Below the pieces are notes generated by a model. The model was not told the origin of the DNA. It was given only the letters and a program-made list of their open reading frames with translations, and searched no databases. Made by a program: the position numbers and the translations under genes. From Sphingomonas sp. Root241 (GTDB taxonomy: Bacteria > Pseudomonadota > Alphaproteobacteria > Sphingomonadales > Sphingomonadaceae), in NCBI RefSeq assembly GCF_001428865.1, contig NZ_LMIV01000001.1:429776-493775 (forward strand): 64,000 nt of DNA, given 5' to 3'. This document shows, in pieces, positions 8,302 to 17,259 of the stretch; the first letter of the stretch is position 1; each line of letters opens with the position of its first letter.

Positions 8302-9024
8302 ATGTACACCGTCTCCCAACCCCAGACCGATTCCGCGACGCTCCTCGTCGTCGACGACGATCACGACATCCGCCATCTGCTCGCGAACAGTCTCGGCGCG
8401 CGCGGCTTTCGGGTCGAAACCGCCGCCGATGCGCGCGGCATGGACGAAGTGCTCGCGCGCACGCCGGTCGATTGCGTGATCCTCGACATCATGATGCCGG
8501 GCGAGGACGGCCTGTCCGCGTGCCGCCGCATCGCGAAGCGCGAGGGACCCGAAGTCATCCTGCTGAGCGCGCTCGGCGAGGAGCAGGACCGCATCCTCGG
8601 GCTCGAGGTCGGTGCCGGCCATTATCTGCCCAAGCCGTGCAGCCCGCGCGAGATCCTCGCCACGGTGCGCGCGGCACTCCGCAAGCGCGGGACGAACCCT
8701 GCGCCGGTGAGCGAAGTCTACATGTTCGATGGCTGGAGGATCGATCTCGGCAGCCATGAGCTGTTCGATCCCGACGGCGTGCTGGTCGGGCTCACCGACG
8801 GCGAGTTCGCAGTGCTGCGCGTGTTCATCGAGCGGCCGCGGCGCGTGCTCTCGCGTGAGGCCTTGCTCCAGGCCGCGCGCGGCCCCGATTCGGACGCCTA
8901 TGACCGTGCGATCGACGTGCAGGTCAGCCGCCTGCGGCGCAAGCTGCGTGCCGGCGCCGACGAGATCATCCGTACCGTCCGCAACGAAGGCTATCTGTTC
9001 GTGCCGCGAGTCGCGCGCGCATGA
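8302..9024 (+). CDS. OmpR-family response regulator
   Basis: A 240-residue two-component regulator. The receiver domain (about 10-125) has the acidic pair at DDDHD (18-22), the phospho-accepting Asp62 in ILDIMMPGEDG, and the conserved Lys in YLPKPC. The C-terminal winged-helix DNA-binding domain (about 140-235) has LTDGEFAVLRVFIERPRRVLSRE and the typical VQVSRLRRKL recognition region. The ATG at 8302 was chosen because the receiver fold begins right after it. It overlaps the histidine kinase gene as ATGA. The target genes are unknown. Confidence 0.92.
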   Translation: MYTVSQPQTDSATLLVVDDDHDIRHLLANSLGARGFRVETAADARGMDEVLARTPVDCVILDIMMPGEDGLSACRRIAKREGPEVILLSALGEEQDRILGLEVGAGHYLPKPCSPREILATVRAALRKRGTNPAPVSEVYMFDGWRIDLGSHELFDPDGVLVGLTDGEFAVLRVFIERPRRVLSREALLQAARGPDSDAYDRAIDVQVSRLRRKLRAGADEIIRTVRNEGYLFVPRVARA

Positions 9025-10352
9025 TCCCAGCCGGGGGCGCGGCCCGATCGCCGCTGTTCCTGCGCATCTTCGTGCTGATGCTGGTCTGCGTCGCGGTGGT
9101 CCAGCTCATGAACCTCGCGCTGCTGGTCGCGGCCCAGACGCCCTCGGCCAAGCTCTATACCGTCGAGTACATCGTTCAGACCATGGAGCAAGGCCGCGAT
9201 CCGGGTGGCGAACTGCAGGTCGAGCGCGTCGGGGACGTGCCGCCCGTGCCATGGAACCCGCGTAGCGAGCGTATCGGGGCGGCGCTGGCAACCGCGCTCG
9301 GCACGTCGGCCGACAAGGTGCGGATCAGTTTCCCCCCGCCTTTCCTCCAGCGTGAGCGCGTGTTCGAGCGCTCCGCCGTGCCGCGCCCTTCGCCGATCAG
9401 CCCCACGGTCGCGCGCAACGTCATCGTCATCGGTGGATTCTCGGCGGCGTGGCGCCAGCCCGACGGGCAATGGATCCGAGTCGAGCCTGTCGAGGCTTTC
9501 GAGCCGTGGCGCTGGTTCGTGCTGCTGTGGCTGATCGTCTCGGCGCTGGCCGTCGCGCCTTTCGCCTGGGCGCTCGCGCATCGCTTCGCCAAGCCGATCC
9601 GCGCCTTCGCCGCCGCCGCCGAACGACTGGGGCGCGATCCGCGCGCGCCACCGCTCGAGCTCGAAGGACCGGGCGAGATCGCCGAGGCGGCCGCTGCGTT
9701 CAACACGATGCAGGCGCGGCTCAATCGCTATGTCGACGATCGCACCACGGTGATCAGCGCAGTGGCGCACGATCTGCGCACGCCGCTGATGCGGCTCGGG
9801 CTCCGGCTCGAAGCCGCGCCCGACGATCTGCGCCGGGCGTGCGAAAGCGACATCCGCGACATGCAGGGGCTGGTCTCGACCGCGCTCGCTTATGTCCGCG
9901 ATACCAGCGAAAAGCCGGTGCGGCGCCCGCTCGACCTGCGCTCGCTGACCGAGACGGTGGTCGATGATCTCGCCGATTGCGGGGAGGCGGTGACGCTCGC
10001 GCCCGGAGAGACCGTGGTACTCGACGGCAATCCCGCGGCGATCAAGGCATTGGTCACCAATCTGGTGACGAACGCGGTCAAATATGCCGGCGGCGCCGAA
10101 GTGACGCTCGATCGGGTGGATGGTCACGCAGTGCTGGAGGTGTGCGACCGCGGACCCGGCATCCCGCCCGAGGATCTCGACCATGTCTTCGAGCCGTTCT
10201 TCCGCGGCGAGCGTTCGCGCAACCGGGACACCGGCGGCGTCGGCCTCGGCCTGCCCAGCGCGCGGGCAGTGGCGCGCGCGCATGGCGGCGATGTCGAACT
10301 GGCCGACCGGCCAGGCGGCGGGCTGATCGCGACCGTGCGCCTGCCGATCTAG
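9021..10352 (+). CDS. sensor histidine kinase, EnvZ-like
   Basis: A 443-residue inner-membrane sensor kinase, partner of the overlapping OmpR-type regulator. A first membrane segment (about 13-38) and a second (about 163-187) enclose a periplasmic sensor loop of about 120 residues. A HAMP linker (KPIRAFAAAAERLGRD...) precedes the DHp motif AHDLRTPLMRL with His250. The catalytic domain shows the N box (LVTNLVTNAVKYAGG), G1 (DRGPGIPPED) and G2 (GVGLGLPSARAVARAHGG). The layout is that of EnvZ-type kinases. The stimulus cannot be deduced. Confidence 0.93.
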   Translation: MIPAGGAARSPLFLRIFVLMLVCVAVVQLMNLALLVAAQTPSAKLYTVEYIVQTMEQGRDPGGELQVERVGDVPPVPWNPRSERIGAALATALGTSADKVRISFPPPFLQRERVFERSAVPRPSPISPTVARNVIVIGGFSAAWRQPDGQWIRVEPVEAFEPWRWFVLLWLIVSALAVAPFAWALAHRFAKPIRAFAAAAERLGRDPRAPPLELEGPGEIAEAAAAFNTMQARLNRYVDDRTTVISAVAHDLRTPLMRLGLRLEAAPDDLRRACESDIRDMQGLVSTALAYVRDTSEKPVRRPLDLRSLTETVVDDLADCGEAVTLAPGETVVLDGNPAAIKALVTNLVTNAVKYAGGAEVTLDRVDGHAVLEVCDRGPGIPPEDLDHVFEPFFRGERSRNRDTGGVGLGLPSARAVARAHGGDVELADRPGGGLIATVRLPI

Positions 10353-10659
10353 GTTGAGATCCCAAACGGACCGCTAACATATTTCCGTCATCCCGACCTT
10401 GAGCCGGGATCCCGCTTCTTCTGCTTGTCCGAAAGGCAGCGGGACCCCGGCTCAAGGCCGGGGTGACGAGGGAAGAATATGAGTCCTCAACCTGGCGCGA
10501 GACGATCTGCCGGGGCACCTCTCCGGCATACGACCATGAGGGGTCTTTCGCTCCCGTCCGCCATCATGATAGCGCTACCGCCTGCACGGCGGCAGATCGA
10601 TTCACACGCGCGACGTGATGAACGATCGGCCAGCCCAAGCAGCGCGAGAGGAGAGGGTG
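10353..10659. other. intergenic region, 307 bp
   Basis: Between the kinase gene and the oxidoreductase gene. It holds the REP-like palindrome described separately (10387-10467); the remainder (10468-10659) shows no convincing gene. A GAGAGG ribosome-binding site precedes the ATG at 10660. No clear promoter is seen. Confidence 0.6.
10387..10467. repeat. REP-like intergenic palindrome, family A copy 1
   Basis: Starts GTCATCCCGACCTTGAGCCG and ends with its imperfect inverse, CGGCTCAAGGCCGGGGTGAC. The two arms are about 29 bases with a short A/T-richer centre. A related element lies at 47819-47924. The sequence matches the palindromes often seen between sphingomonad genes. Confidence 0.85.
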
Positions 10660-11775
10660 ATGAGCAACGGACAGAGCCGCCGCGAGATCCTGACCGGTTC
10701 GAGCGCCGCGCTGCTGGCGGCGACGCTGCCGGCATGCGGCTGGGCGCAGGAGCCGCCGAAACGCAAGCTGGGCTATGCGATCGTCGGGCTGGGCAGCTAC
10801 GCCACCAACCAGATCATGCCGCGGCTGAAGGACTGCGAGTTCGCCAAGCTCTCCGCGCTGGTCAGCGGCACGCCCGAGAAGCTCGAGCGCTACGGCACCG
10901 AATACGGCATCCCCAAGACGCATCGCTACAGCTACGCCAATTACGACAGCATCCGCGACAATCCCGACATCGACCTGGTCTATGTCGTGCTGCCCAATGC
11001 GCTGCACGCCGAATATTCGATTCGCGCGAGCAAGGCGGGGAAGCATGTGCTGTGCGAGAAGCCGATGGCGGTGTCCTCGGCCGAATGCGAGGCGATGATC
11101 GCCGCCGCGAAGAAGGCCGGCAAGAAGCTGATGATCGGCTATCGCAGCCATTTCGAGCCGTATAACCGCCACGGCATCGAACTGATCAAGAACGGCTTCA
11201 TCGGCCGCCCGCGGCTGATCACCTCCGAGCACGGCTTCACCATCCAGCCCAACCAGTGGCGGCTCGATCGGCCCTTGTCGGGCGGTGGATCGATGATGGA
11301 CATCGGCATCTACAGCCTCAATGCCGCGCGCTATCTCGCGGGGGAGGAGCCGGTCGAAGTCAGCGCGATGGAATCGACCGACAGGGCCGACCCGCGCTTC
11401 CGCACTGTCGAGGACCGGATCGACTGGCAGATGCGCTTCCCCTCGGGCGCGCTGGCCGCGTGCGTGTCGAGCTACAGCTCGAACCACAATGCCTGGCGTG
11501 CCACCGGAGGCGATGGCTGGATCGGGATGGAGCCCGCAACGCCCTATGAAGGGCACCAGATGTGGACGCGCAAGAGAGGCAAGCCCGAGCAGGTGACGCT
11601 GCCGGTGCCGGCCAAGAACCAGTTCGTGGCGCAGCTCGATCACCTCGCCGAATGCGCGATGAGCGGCCGCGAGCCGATCGTCGCGGGCGAGGAAGGCCTG
11701 CGCGACATGCAGCTGATCGAGGCGATCTATCGCTCGGCGCGCGAGGGCAAGGCGATCCGGGTGGCCAAGGCGTGA
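10660..11775 (+). CDS. Tat-exported glucose-fructose oxidoreductase homologue (Gfo/Idh/MocA family)
   Basis: A 371-residue protein closely resembling Zymomonas glucose-fructose oxidoreductase. The N-terminus is a twin-arginine signal (QSRREILTG then an Ala/Leu-rich stretch to about residue 30), so it is probably exported folded, with its NADP bound. The Rossmann motif AIVGLGSYATNQI is at 40-52; CEKPMA supplies the catalytic-site Lys134, and GGGSMMDIGIYSLN supplies Tyr218, equivalent to the known active-site residues. The C-terminal phrases QWRLDRPLSGG and QLDHLAE also match that enzyme. In Zymomonas the reaction is glucose plus fructose to gluconolactone plus sorbitol; the substrate here is inferred. 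A gluconate permease and a gluconolactonase follow. Confidence 0.85.
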   Translation: MSNGQSRREILTGSSAALLAATLPACGWAQEPPKRKLGYAIVGLGSYATNQIMPRLKDCEFAKLSALVSGTPEKLERYGTEYGIPKTHRYSYANYDSIRDNPDIDLVYVVLPNALHAEYSIRASKAGKHVLCEKPMAVSSAECEAMIAAAKKAGKKLMIGYRSHFEPYNRHGIELIKNGFIGRPRLITSEHGFTIQPNQWRLDRPLSGGGSMMDIGIYSLNAARYLAGEEPVEVSAMESTDRADPRFRTVEDRIDWQMRFPSGALAACVSSYSSNHNAWRATGGDGWIGMEPATPYEGHQMWTRKRGKPEQVTLPVPAKNQFVAQLDHLAECAMSGREPIVAGEEGLRDMQLIEAIYRSAREGKAIRVAKA

Positions 11776-11836
11776 AGGCGGACCCCAGGCAGCTTCTCAC
11801 CACCAAACTCATCGAAATCCGCGTGGAGAGCGCCTG

Positions 11837-13180
11837 ATGCCCGAGCCCTGGTACACGCTGGCGATCGTCGCCGCGAGCATCGCCGCGGTGATCGTGCTCG
11901 TCCTGCGCTTCAAGCTGCAGCCGTTCCTCGTCCTCCTGCTGGTGGCGTTGGTGACGGGACTGGCATTCGGCGGCGAGCCCCAGTCGGTGATCGCCGCGAT
12001 CCGCAAGGGCACGGGCGAGGCACTCGGCTTCGTCGCGGTGGTGATCGGGCTCGGCGCCGTGCTCGGCGGGCTGCTCGAGGCGAGCGGCGGCGTCAACGCC
12101 ATCGCACACCGCCTGCTCGACCTGTTCGGCGAGAAGCGCGTGCCCTGGGCGCTCACTGCGGTGGGCATCGTGGTCGGGGTGCCTCTGTTCTTCGACGTGG
12201 CCTTCATCATCCTCGCGCCCTTGCTCGCCACGCTGGCGATCCGCGCCGAGCGTCGGGTGACTTATTTCGCGCTGCCGCTGCTCGCCGGGCTGATGACGAT
12301 GCACGCCTTGCTGCCGCCGCATCCGGGCCCGGTGGCGGTCGCCGAGCTGATCCACACCGATTACGGGCTGCTAGCTTTCTACGGCCTGATCTGCGGGATA
12401 CCCTCGGCGCTCCTCGCCGGGCCGATCTTCGCGAAGATGTTCCACGGCGCGCCCGGTTTCGGCGATCAGGCACCGCCGCCGATGCTCGACGAAGGCGCGC
12501 CCCAGACCAACCCGATCGGCTTCTTGCCGGCATTGCTCGCGATGCTCTTCCCGCTCGCCTTGATCCTCATCGCGGCAGTGGCGGGGCAGGCGATGGCACC
12601 GGGCCCGGCCAAGACCTTCCTGCTCTTCCTCGGCCATCCTTTCACTGCGCTGATGCTCGCCGCCTTGTCGGTGACCGGCTGGCTCCGCGTGCGCGAAGGC
12701 GCATCCTGGGCGACGCTTTCGAAAATCATGACCCGCGCGCTCGAACCTGCCGGGCTGATGGTGCTGATCATCGGCGCGGGTGCGGCGTACAAGGAAGTGC
12801 TGATCGAATCGGGGGCGGGACAGCAGATCACCGCCCTGGTCACCGCGGCGCAGGTCTCGGTGCCGGTCTTCGCCTTCCTGCTCTCGGCGTTCGTCCGCAT
12901 CGCGCAGGGCTCGGCCACCGTCGCGATGGTGACCGCCGCGGGGCTCGCCGGGCCGCTGATCACCGCGGCGGCGCTCAGCCCCAGTCGGATCGCATTGGTC
13001 ACCATCGCGATCGGCGGCGGGGCCACGATCGCCAGCCACGTCAACGACACCGGCTTCTGGCTGGTGAAGCAATATCTGGGGCTGACCGAAGCACAGACCT
13101 TCCGCAGCTGGACGATCGGCGCCACGATCGCCGGGCTCACCAGCTTCGGAATCGCGCTGCTGATCTGGCCGTTCGTGTAA
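11837..13180 (+). CDS. gntP: GntP-family gluconate:H+ symporter
   Basis: A 447-residue inner-membrane permease with about twelve hydrophobic segments. Family hallmarks are GEALGFVAVVIGLGAVLGGLLEASGG (given here only as a region around residue 60-85), VPLFFDVAFIILAPL near 115, the PPHPGPVA loop near 157, and GSATVAMVTAAGL near 355. GntP proteins import gluconate and related sugar acids with protons. Its position between a glucose oxidoreductase and a gluconolactonase supports gluconate as substrate. It starts 61 bases after the oxidoreductase stop; the lactonase begins 10 bases after its own stop, with an AGAGAGGGAC ribosome-binding region. Confidence 0.9.
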   Translation: MPEPWYTLAIVAASIAAVIVLVLRFKLQPFLVLLLVALVTGLAFGGEPQSVIAAIRKGTGEALGFVAVVIGLGAVLGGLLEASGGVNAIAHRLLDLFGEKRVPWALTAVGIVVGVPLFFDVAFIILAPLLATLAIRAERRVTYFALPLLAGLMTMHALLPPHPGPVAVAELIHTDYGLLAFYGLICGIPSALLAGPIFAKMFHGAPGFGDQAPPPMLDEGAPQTNPIGFLPALLAMLFPLALILIAAVAGQAMAPGPAKTFLLFLGHPFTALMLAALSVTGWLRVREGASWATLSKIMTRALEPAGLMVLIIGAGAAYKEVLIESGAGQQITALVTAAQVSVPVFAFLLSAFVRIAQGSATVAMVTAAGLAGPLITAAALSPSRIALVTIAIGGGATIASHVNDTGFWLVKQYLGLTEAQTFRSWTIGATIAGLTSFGIALLIWPFV

Positions 13181-13190
13181 AGAGAGGGAC

Positions 13191-14207
13191 ATGACCAACT
13201 CCATCACGCGCCGCACCGCGCTCGCCGGAATGGCGGCGCTCCCCTTCGTCCCTGCGCTCGCACGCGCCAAAACCATCGGCAGCATCACTCGGCTCGATCC
13301 GGGCCTCGACGCCGTGATCGACGCGAACGCGCCGATCGAAGTGCTCGGCACCGGCTATCGATGGACCGAGGGCCCGGTCTGGGTGAAAAACGGCGGCTAT
13401 CTGCTCTTCTCCGACGTGCCGGCGAACATCGCCTATCGCTGGAAGCAGGGTGAGGGCATCACGCCGTTCCTGAACCCGTCGGGACTGGTCGGGCCAATCC
13501 CGGCCGGCATCCGCGAGGCAGGATCGAATGGCCTCGGAATCGATGCGCAGGGGCGGCTGATCATCGCCGATTCGGGAACGCGCGCGATCGCCGCGCTTGA
13601 TCTCGCCACCAAACGCCGGAAGATCCTCGCCGATCGCTATGAGGGCAAGCGCTTCAACAGCTGCAACGATGTCGCGTTCGGGCGCGACGGCGCGATCTAC
13701 TTCACCGATCCGCCTTACGGCCTCACCGAAGGCGACACTTCGCCGCTCAAGGAGCTGGCGTTCAACGGCGTGTTCCGGCTCGATCGCGACGGCAAGGTCC
13801 GGGTGATCGACGACACGCTCAAGCGCCCCAACGGCATCGGCCTCTGCCCCAAAAAGACCACGCTCTACGTCGCGATGTCGGATGAGGCGCGGCCGCAGAT
13901 CCTCGCATACCCGCTGGGTGCCGACGGCATGCCGCGCGCCGCGCCGACCGTCTTCCACGATTTCAGCGAGCCCTTGAGTCGGAAGCTTCCTGGGATGCCC
14001 GACGGGCTCGAGGTCGACAGGGCCGGCCGGCTGTTCGCCAGCGGGCCCGGCGGTATCTATGTCCTCTCGCCCGAAGGCAAGGCGCTCGGCCTGATCGCCA
14101 CCGGCAAGGCAACCGCCAATTGCGCGTTCGGCGAGGATGGCAGGACCTTGTTCCTCACGTCGAGCGACATGCTCGCCCGCGTCCGGCTGAAGAGCTCGGG
14201 CTGGTAG
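13191..14207 (+). CDS. Tat-exported gluconolactonase (SMP-30 family)
   Basis: A 338-residue six-bladed beta-propeller lactonase. The N-terminus SITRRTALAGMAALPFVPALA is a twin-arginine-type signal, giving periplasmic location. The metal-site Glu lies in YRWTEGPVW (about 57-65); further family phrases are NSCNDVAFGRDGAIYFTDPPYG, RPNGIGLCP and MPDGLEVD (the metal-binding Asn and Asp). It would hydrolyse gluconolactone to gluconate, which GntP could then import. The three genes form a tight run on one strand. Confidence 0.88.
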   Translation: MTNSITRRTALAGMAALPFVPALARAKTIGSITRLDPGLDAVIDANAPIEVLGTGYRWTEGPVWVKNGGYLLFSDVPANIAYRWKQGEGITPFLNPSGLVGPIPAGIREAGSNGLGIDAQGRLIIADSGTRAIAALDLATKRRKILADRYEGKRFNSCNDVAFGRDGAIYFTDPPYGLTEGDTSPLKELAFNGVFRLDRDGKVRVIDDTLKRPNGIGLCPKKTTLYVAMSDEARPQILAYPLGADGMPRAAPTVFHDFSEPLSRKLPGMPDGLEVDRAGRLFASGPGGIYVLSPEGKALGLIATGKATANCAFGEDGRTLFLTSSDMLARVRLKSSGW

Positions 14208-14236
14208 AGCCGGGGATCGCCGCCTAGATCGGGGGC

Positions 14237-14983
14237 ATGTCCGAACCCGAGGCGATTCCCGCGGCCACCGTGATCGTGATGCGCGAGACCGCTGACGGTC
14301 CGCCCGAATTGCTGATCGTCGAGCGTGCGCGGGCGATGTCGTTCGCCGGCGGCGCACTGGTGTTTCCCGGCGGGCGTGTCGATCCGGGCGACCATGTGCT
14401 GGCGATGACGCTGGACGGGGACCCCGAAGACCTCGCCGCGCGCATCGCCGCGGTGCGCGAGACGATCGAGGAAGCCGGCGTCGCAATCGGCGTGACGGTC
14501 CCCGCCACGGCGATCCCCGATCTCCAGCGGCGCCTCTATGCCGGCGAGGCGATGGGGGCATTGCTCGACGAGGTCGGGGGCGCGCTCGATCTCGCCGCGC
14601 TGGTACCGTTCGCACGCTGGCTGCCCGCGGGGGTCCATCACAAGGTGTTCGACACGCGCTTCTATCTCGCCCGGGCGCCGCAAGACGCCGAGCCGGTGGT
14701 CGACGGCAACGAGAATGTCCGCGTCTTCTGGGCCTCGGCGCGCGCGGTGCTCGACGCGGCCGATCGCGGCGAGGCCATGATCATCTTCCCCACCCGTCGC
14801 AATCTCGAACGGCTCGCATTGTTCGCCAGCTTCGCCGATGCGGCGGCCGATGCCCGGGCGCATCCGGTGCGCACGATCACGCCGTGGATGGAGGCGCGCG
14901 ACGATGGCCGGCACCTCTGCATCCCCGACGACCTCGGCTATCCGGTCACGTCGGAGCCGCTGGCGCAAGCGATCCGCGCATGA
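14237..14983 (+). CDS. NUDIX hydrolase
   Basis: A 248-residue pyrophosphohydrolase. The Nudix fold is seen in PAATVIVMRETADG, LVFPGGRVDPGD and the helix AAVRETIEEAGVAIG, with an insertion between the GG and the RE...EE part as in NUDT19/CoA-type members. The box is therefore not the strict 23-residue consensus, but the catalytic REx2EE is intact. The C-terminal half (residues 110-245) is characteristic of this larger subfamily. The substrate is unknown; a CoA-like or nucleotide diphosphate is possible. It overlaps the following extensin-like gene by ATGA. Confidence 0.85.
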   Translation: MSEPEAIPAATVIVMRETADGPPELLIVERARAMSFAGGALVFPGGRVDPGDHVLAMTLDGDPEDLAARIAAVRETIEEAGVAIGVTVPATAIPDLQRRLYAGEAMGALLDEVGGALDLAALVPFARWLPAGVHHKVFDTRFYLARAPQDAEPVVDGNENVRVFWASARAVLDAADRGEAMIIFPTRRNLERLALFASFADAAADARAHPVRTITPWMEARDDGRHLCIPDDLGYPVTSEPLAQAIRA

Positions 14984-15711
14984 GGACGATCCGCCAGGCG
15001 GTCCTCGCCGTCATCGCCTTCGCGGTGCTGCTGGGCCTCTTCTTCACGATCTACGCGCTGGTGCGAAACCGGCCGCAGGACCTGCCCTGGACGCGGCTCG
15101 ATCTGGGCCAGCCGATCGGCGCCTTCACCGGGCGCAAGCTCGCCGGCCTGACCGACAATTTCGCCGAATGCCGCGCGCTGCTCCAGTCGGCGGGGGTGCG
15201 CTACACGATCCTGCCGGCGGTGAAGTCGGGTGAGCGATGCGGCTATGCGGATGGGCTTCGCTTCACGCCGGGCGGCACCCAGCAGATCGAATTCAGTCCG
15301 GCGCGGCTCGGCGTCTCCTGCCCCGTGGCGGCCGGTCTGGCGATGTGGGAGTGGAACGTCCTTCAGCCCGCCGCGCAGAAGCATTTCGGCGCGCGGGTCG
15401 AGCGGATCGAGCATCTCGGCAGCTATTCGTGCCGCCGCATCTACGGCCGCAGCGCAGGCGACTGGAGCGAGCACGCCACCGCGGACGCGATCGACGTCGC
15501 CGGCTTCAGGCTTTCGGACGGCACGCATATCCGCGTGCTCGGCGATTGGGAGAGCGGGGGAGCGAAGGCGGCGTTCCTGCGCGACGTGCGCACCGGCGGG
15601 TGCAGATTATTCTCGACGGTACTGTCGCCCGATTACAACGCGGCGCACCGCGATCACTTGCATCTCGACCAGGCGACACGCGGGGAAATGGGGTGGCGGA
15701 CCTGCCGGTGA
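14980..15711 (+). CDS. extensin-like family protein, probable peptidoglycan-associated
   Basis: A 243-residue protein with one N-terminal membrane anchor (about 5-26) and a bacterial extensin-like C-terminal domain, related to M15-type D-Ala-D-Ala peptidases. The likely metal-site phrases are SEHATADAIDVAGF (about 166-180) and AAHRDHLHLD near residue 225. Conserved cysteines (SCPV, SCRR, GGCR, RTCR) suggest disulphides and a periplasmic location. The start at 14980 overlaps the Nudix stop as ATGA. Confidence 0.85.
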   Translation: MRTIRQAVLAVIAFAVLLGLFFTIYALVRNRPQDLPWTRLDLGQPIGAFTGRKLAGLTDNFAECRALLQSAGVRYTILPAVKSGERCGYADGLRFTPGGTQQIEFSPARLGVSCPVAAGLAMWEWNVLQPAAQKHFGARVERIEHLGSYSCRRIYGRSAGDWSEHATADAIDVAGFRLSDGTHIRVLGDWESGGAKAAFLRDVRTGGCRLFSTVLSPDYNAAHRDHLHLDQATRGEMGWRTCR

Positions 15712-15730
15712 GGGCAGGCCCGCGCGAAGA

Positions 15731-16282
15731 TCAGTGCGGAAGCGCCGCCGCGTCGACCTTCTCCACCCATTGCGGGAAGAAAGCCGGCTGGCGGTTCGAC
15801 CAGCCCGAGGCGGTCGCCGCGGCTTCGCTGATCGACTGGAGCAATTTCCGGCGCAGATCCGGGTGCAAATGCGGCAGCGCCGCCGCCGAGCAGAAGGCCG
15901 AAGGGAGCCACGGCCGGACCTCGGCGCCGATCAGCCGCTCATAGAGGAAGCGATAGGCCGAAAAGGTGGTGAGGCGGCCCTGGCCGAGGTCGAACGCCGA
16001 CACGGTTACCAGCGGTGCCATGAACGGCTCGATCGAATCGAGATCGCTATCCTCGGGCATCAGCGCGCGAAGCTCGGGGATGCGCTCGTACATGTGCGCC
16101 TGGGCGCGGATGCTCGCCGCCTCGACCACGTCGCGCGACCAGCGCTCCAGCGCGTCCTCGCGTTCGAGCCCGATGTCGAGCGCGCGGCGGACATAACGCT
16201 GCGTAGCCGCGCTGAACCCCGCGAATTCCTTCATTTCGGCCAGCGTCATGGCGCCTTCGGCCGGCTTCATTCTCGATGCCAT
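15731..16282 (-). CDS. hypothetical protein
   Basis: A 183-residue, largely helical protein without signal or membrane segment. It begins ASRMKPAEGAMTLAEMKEF and contains LEREDALERWSRDVVEAA and PWLPSAFCSAAALPHLHPDL. I do not recognise the family. The ATG at 16282 is preferred to one 24 bases upstream because GGGAG lies eight bases before it. It converges with the extensin-like gene, with about 20 bases between their ends. Confidence 0.65.
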   Translation of the reverse strand: MASRMKPAEGAMTLAEMKEFAGFSAATQRYVRRALDIGLEREDALERWSRDVVEAASIRAQAHMYERIPELRALMPEDSDLDSIEPFMAPLVTVSAFDLGQGRLTTFSAYRFLYERLIGAEVRPWLPSAFCSAAALPHLHPDLRRKLLQSISEAAATASGWSNRQPAFFPQWVEKVDAAALPH

Positions 16283-16689
16283 CACCTTAACTCCCACCCC
16301 ACTCAATCCCCGACGGTGATCATGCGACAGAATGGTTAACGCGCCGCTTAATCAGCCGTTGGCTCCCGTTCATTATAGGAATCGAAAAGGTGTTGCGGCG
16401 CAACATCGCTGCGATGAATCGAGTCGGCTCCTGTGGAAAACCCGCAGGCTGATGCTCTTGCGCAACAATCGGACTTTTACGGAGCCTCGCCCGGTGTGCG
16501 GCGGGGAATTAAGAAAGTATAAACCTTTGAAGGGAGCCAAAGCCGCTGTTTTCCGCGGTTTTTTGGCCAGTTCCTTCAACCCGTCGGTTCGTCGCAACGG
16601 TTCGTCCGATCGGTGGGCCGCAGGGCTGTACCGGCGTCCTATGTTGCGGTTAGCAACAATCAACAGCTTGATTCCTGACCGGGGGGTCC
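16283..16689 (+). other. intergenic region with possible small transcript
   Basis: A 407-base gap between divergently transcribed genes, noticeably richer in A/T than the surroundings (for example AATTAAGAAAGTATAAACC at 16507-16525). No convincing ORF is present. A terminator-like hairpin at 16540-16564 in the middle, pointing toward the CHAP gene but 125 bases before it, suggests either a small RNA ending there or a leader attenuator. Confidence 0.4.
16540..16564 (+). terminator. terminator-like hairpin inside a gap
   Basis: AAGCCGC, an eight-base loop, then GCGGTTTTTT: a seven-base stem with one wobble running straight into six T. It does not follow any annotated plus-strand gene. Confidence 0.5.
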
Positions 16690-17259
16690 ATGAAGTTTCG
16701 TGTTCTCGCAGCGCGTTTTGCGCTGATGGCGGTTTGCGCCCTGATGACTTCGGTGCCCGCCCAGGCGAAGAGCGCCTATCTCCAGTGCGTGCCTTATGCC
16801 CGTCAGGTTTCCGGCGTGAACATTCGCGGCAATGCCTGGACGTGGTGGGAACAGGCCGCCGGCCGTTACGAGCGCGGCGCCACTCCCAAGGTCGGCGCAG
16901 TGATGTCGTTCAAGAAGACCGCGCGGAACCCGTTCGGCCATGTCGCGATGGTTTCGGAAATCGTCAGCGACCGCGAAGTGCTGCTCACCCATGCGAACTG
17001 GTCGCGCCGCGGCGGCATCGAGCGCAACGTCCGCGCCGTCGACGTCTCGGCAGCCGGTGACTGGAGCGAAGTCCGCGTCTGGTTCGCGCCGCTCGGCGAT
17101 CTCGGCACCTCGACCTACCCGATCAACGGCTTCATCTATTCGGACGGCGCGCCGGACGCATTTGCCGCACCGCAGATGGCGAAGAAGGCCGATCCGATCG
17201 TCGTCGCCTCGCTGAACCTCGATCTCAGCGATCTCAAGCCCGAGACCGCCGCGAACTAA
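16690..17259 (+). CDS. exported CHAP-domain amidase-like protein
   Basis: A 189-residue protein with a Sec signal (to about residue 27, VPAQA) and a CHAP domain. The catalytic Cys is in LQCVPYARQVSG (Cys33) and the His in NPFGHVAMVSEI (about residue 81), followed by THANW. CHAP enzymes cleave peptidoglycan stem peptides or the amide link; this one would act in the periplasm on the cell wall. GGGGGT precedes the ATG. Its stop overlaps the tail of the convergent msrB by a few bases. Confidence 0.85.
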   Translation: MKFRVLAARFALMAVCALMTSVPAQAKSAYLQCVPYARQVSGVNIRGNAWTWWEQAAGRYERGATPKVGAVMSFKKTARNPFGHVAMVSEIVSDREVLLTHANWSRRGGIERNVRAVDVSAAGDWSEVRVWFAPLGDLGTSTYPINGFIYSDGAPDAFAAPQMAKKADPIVVASLNLDLSDLKPETAAN

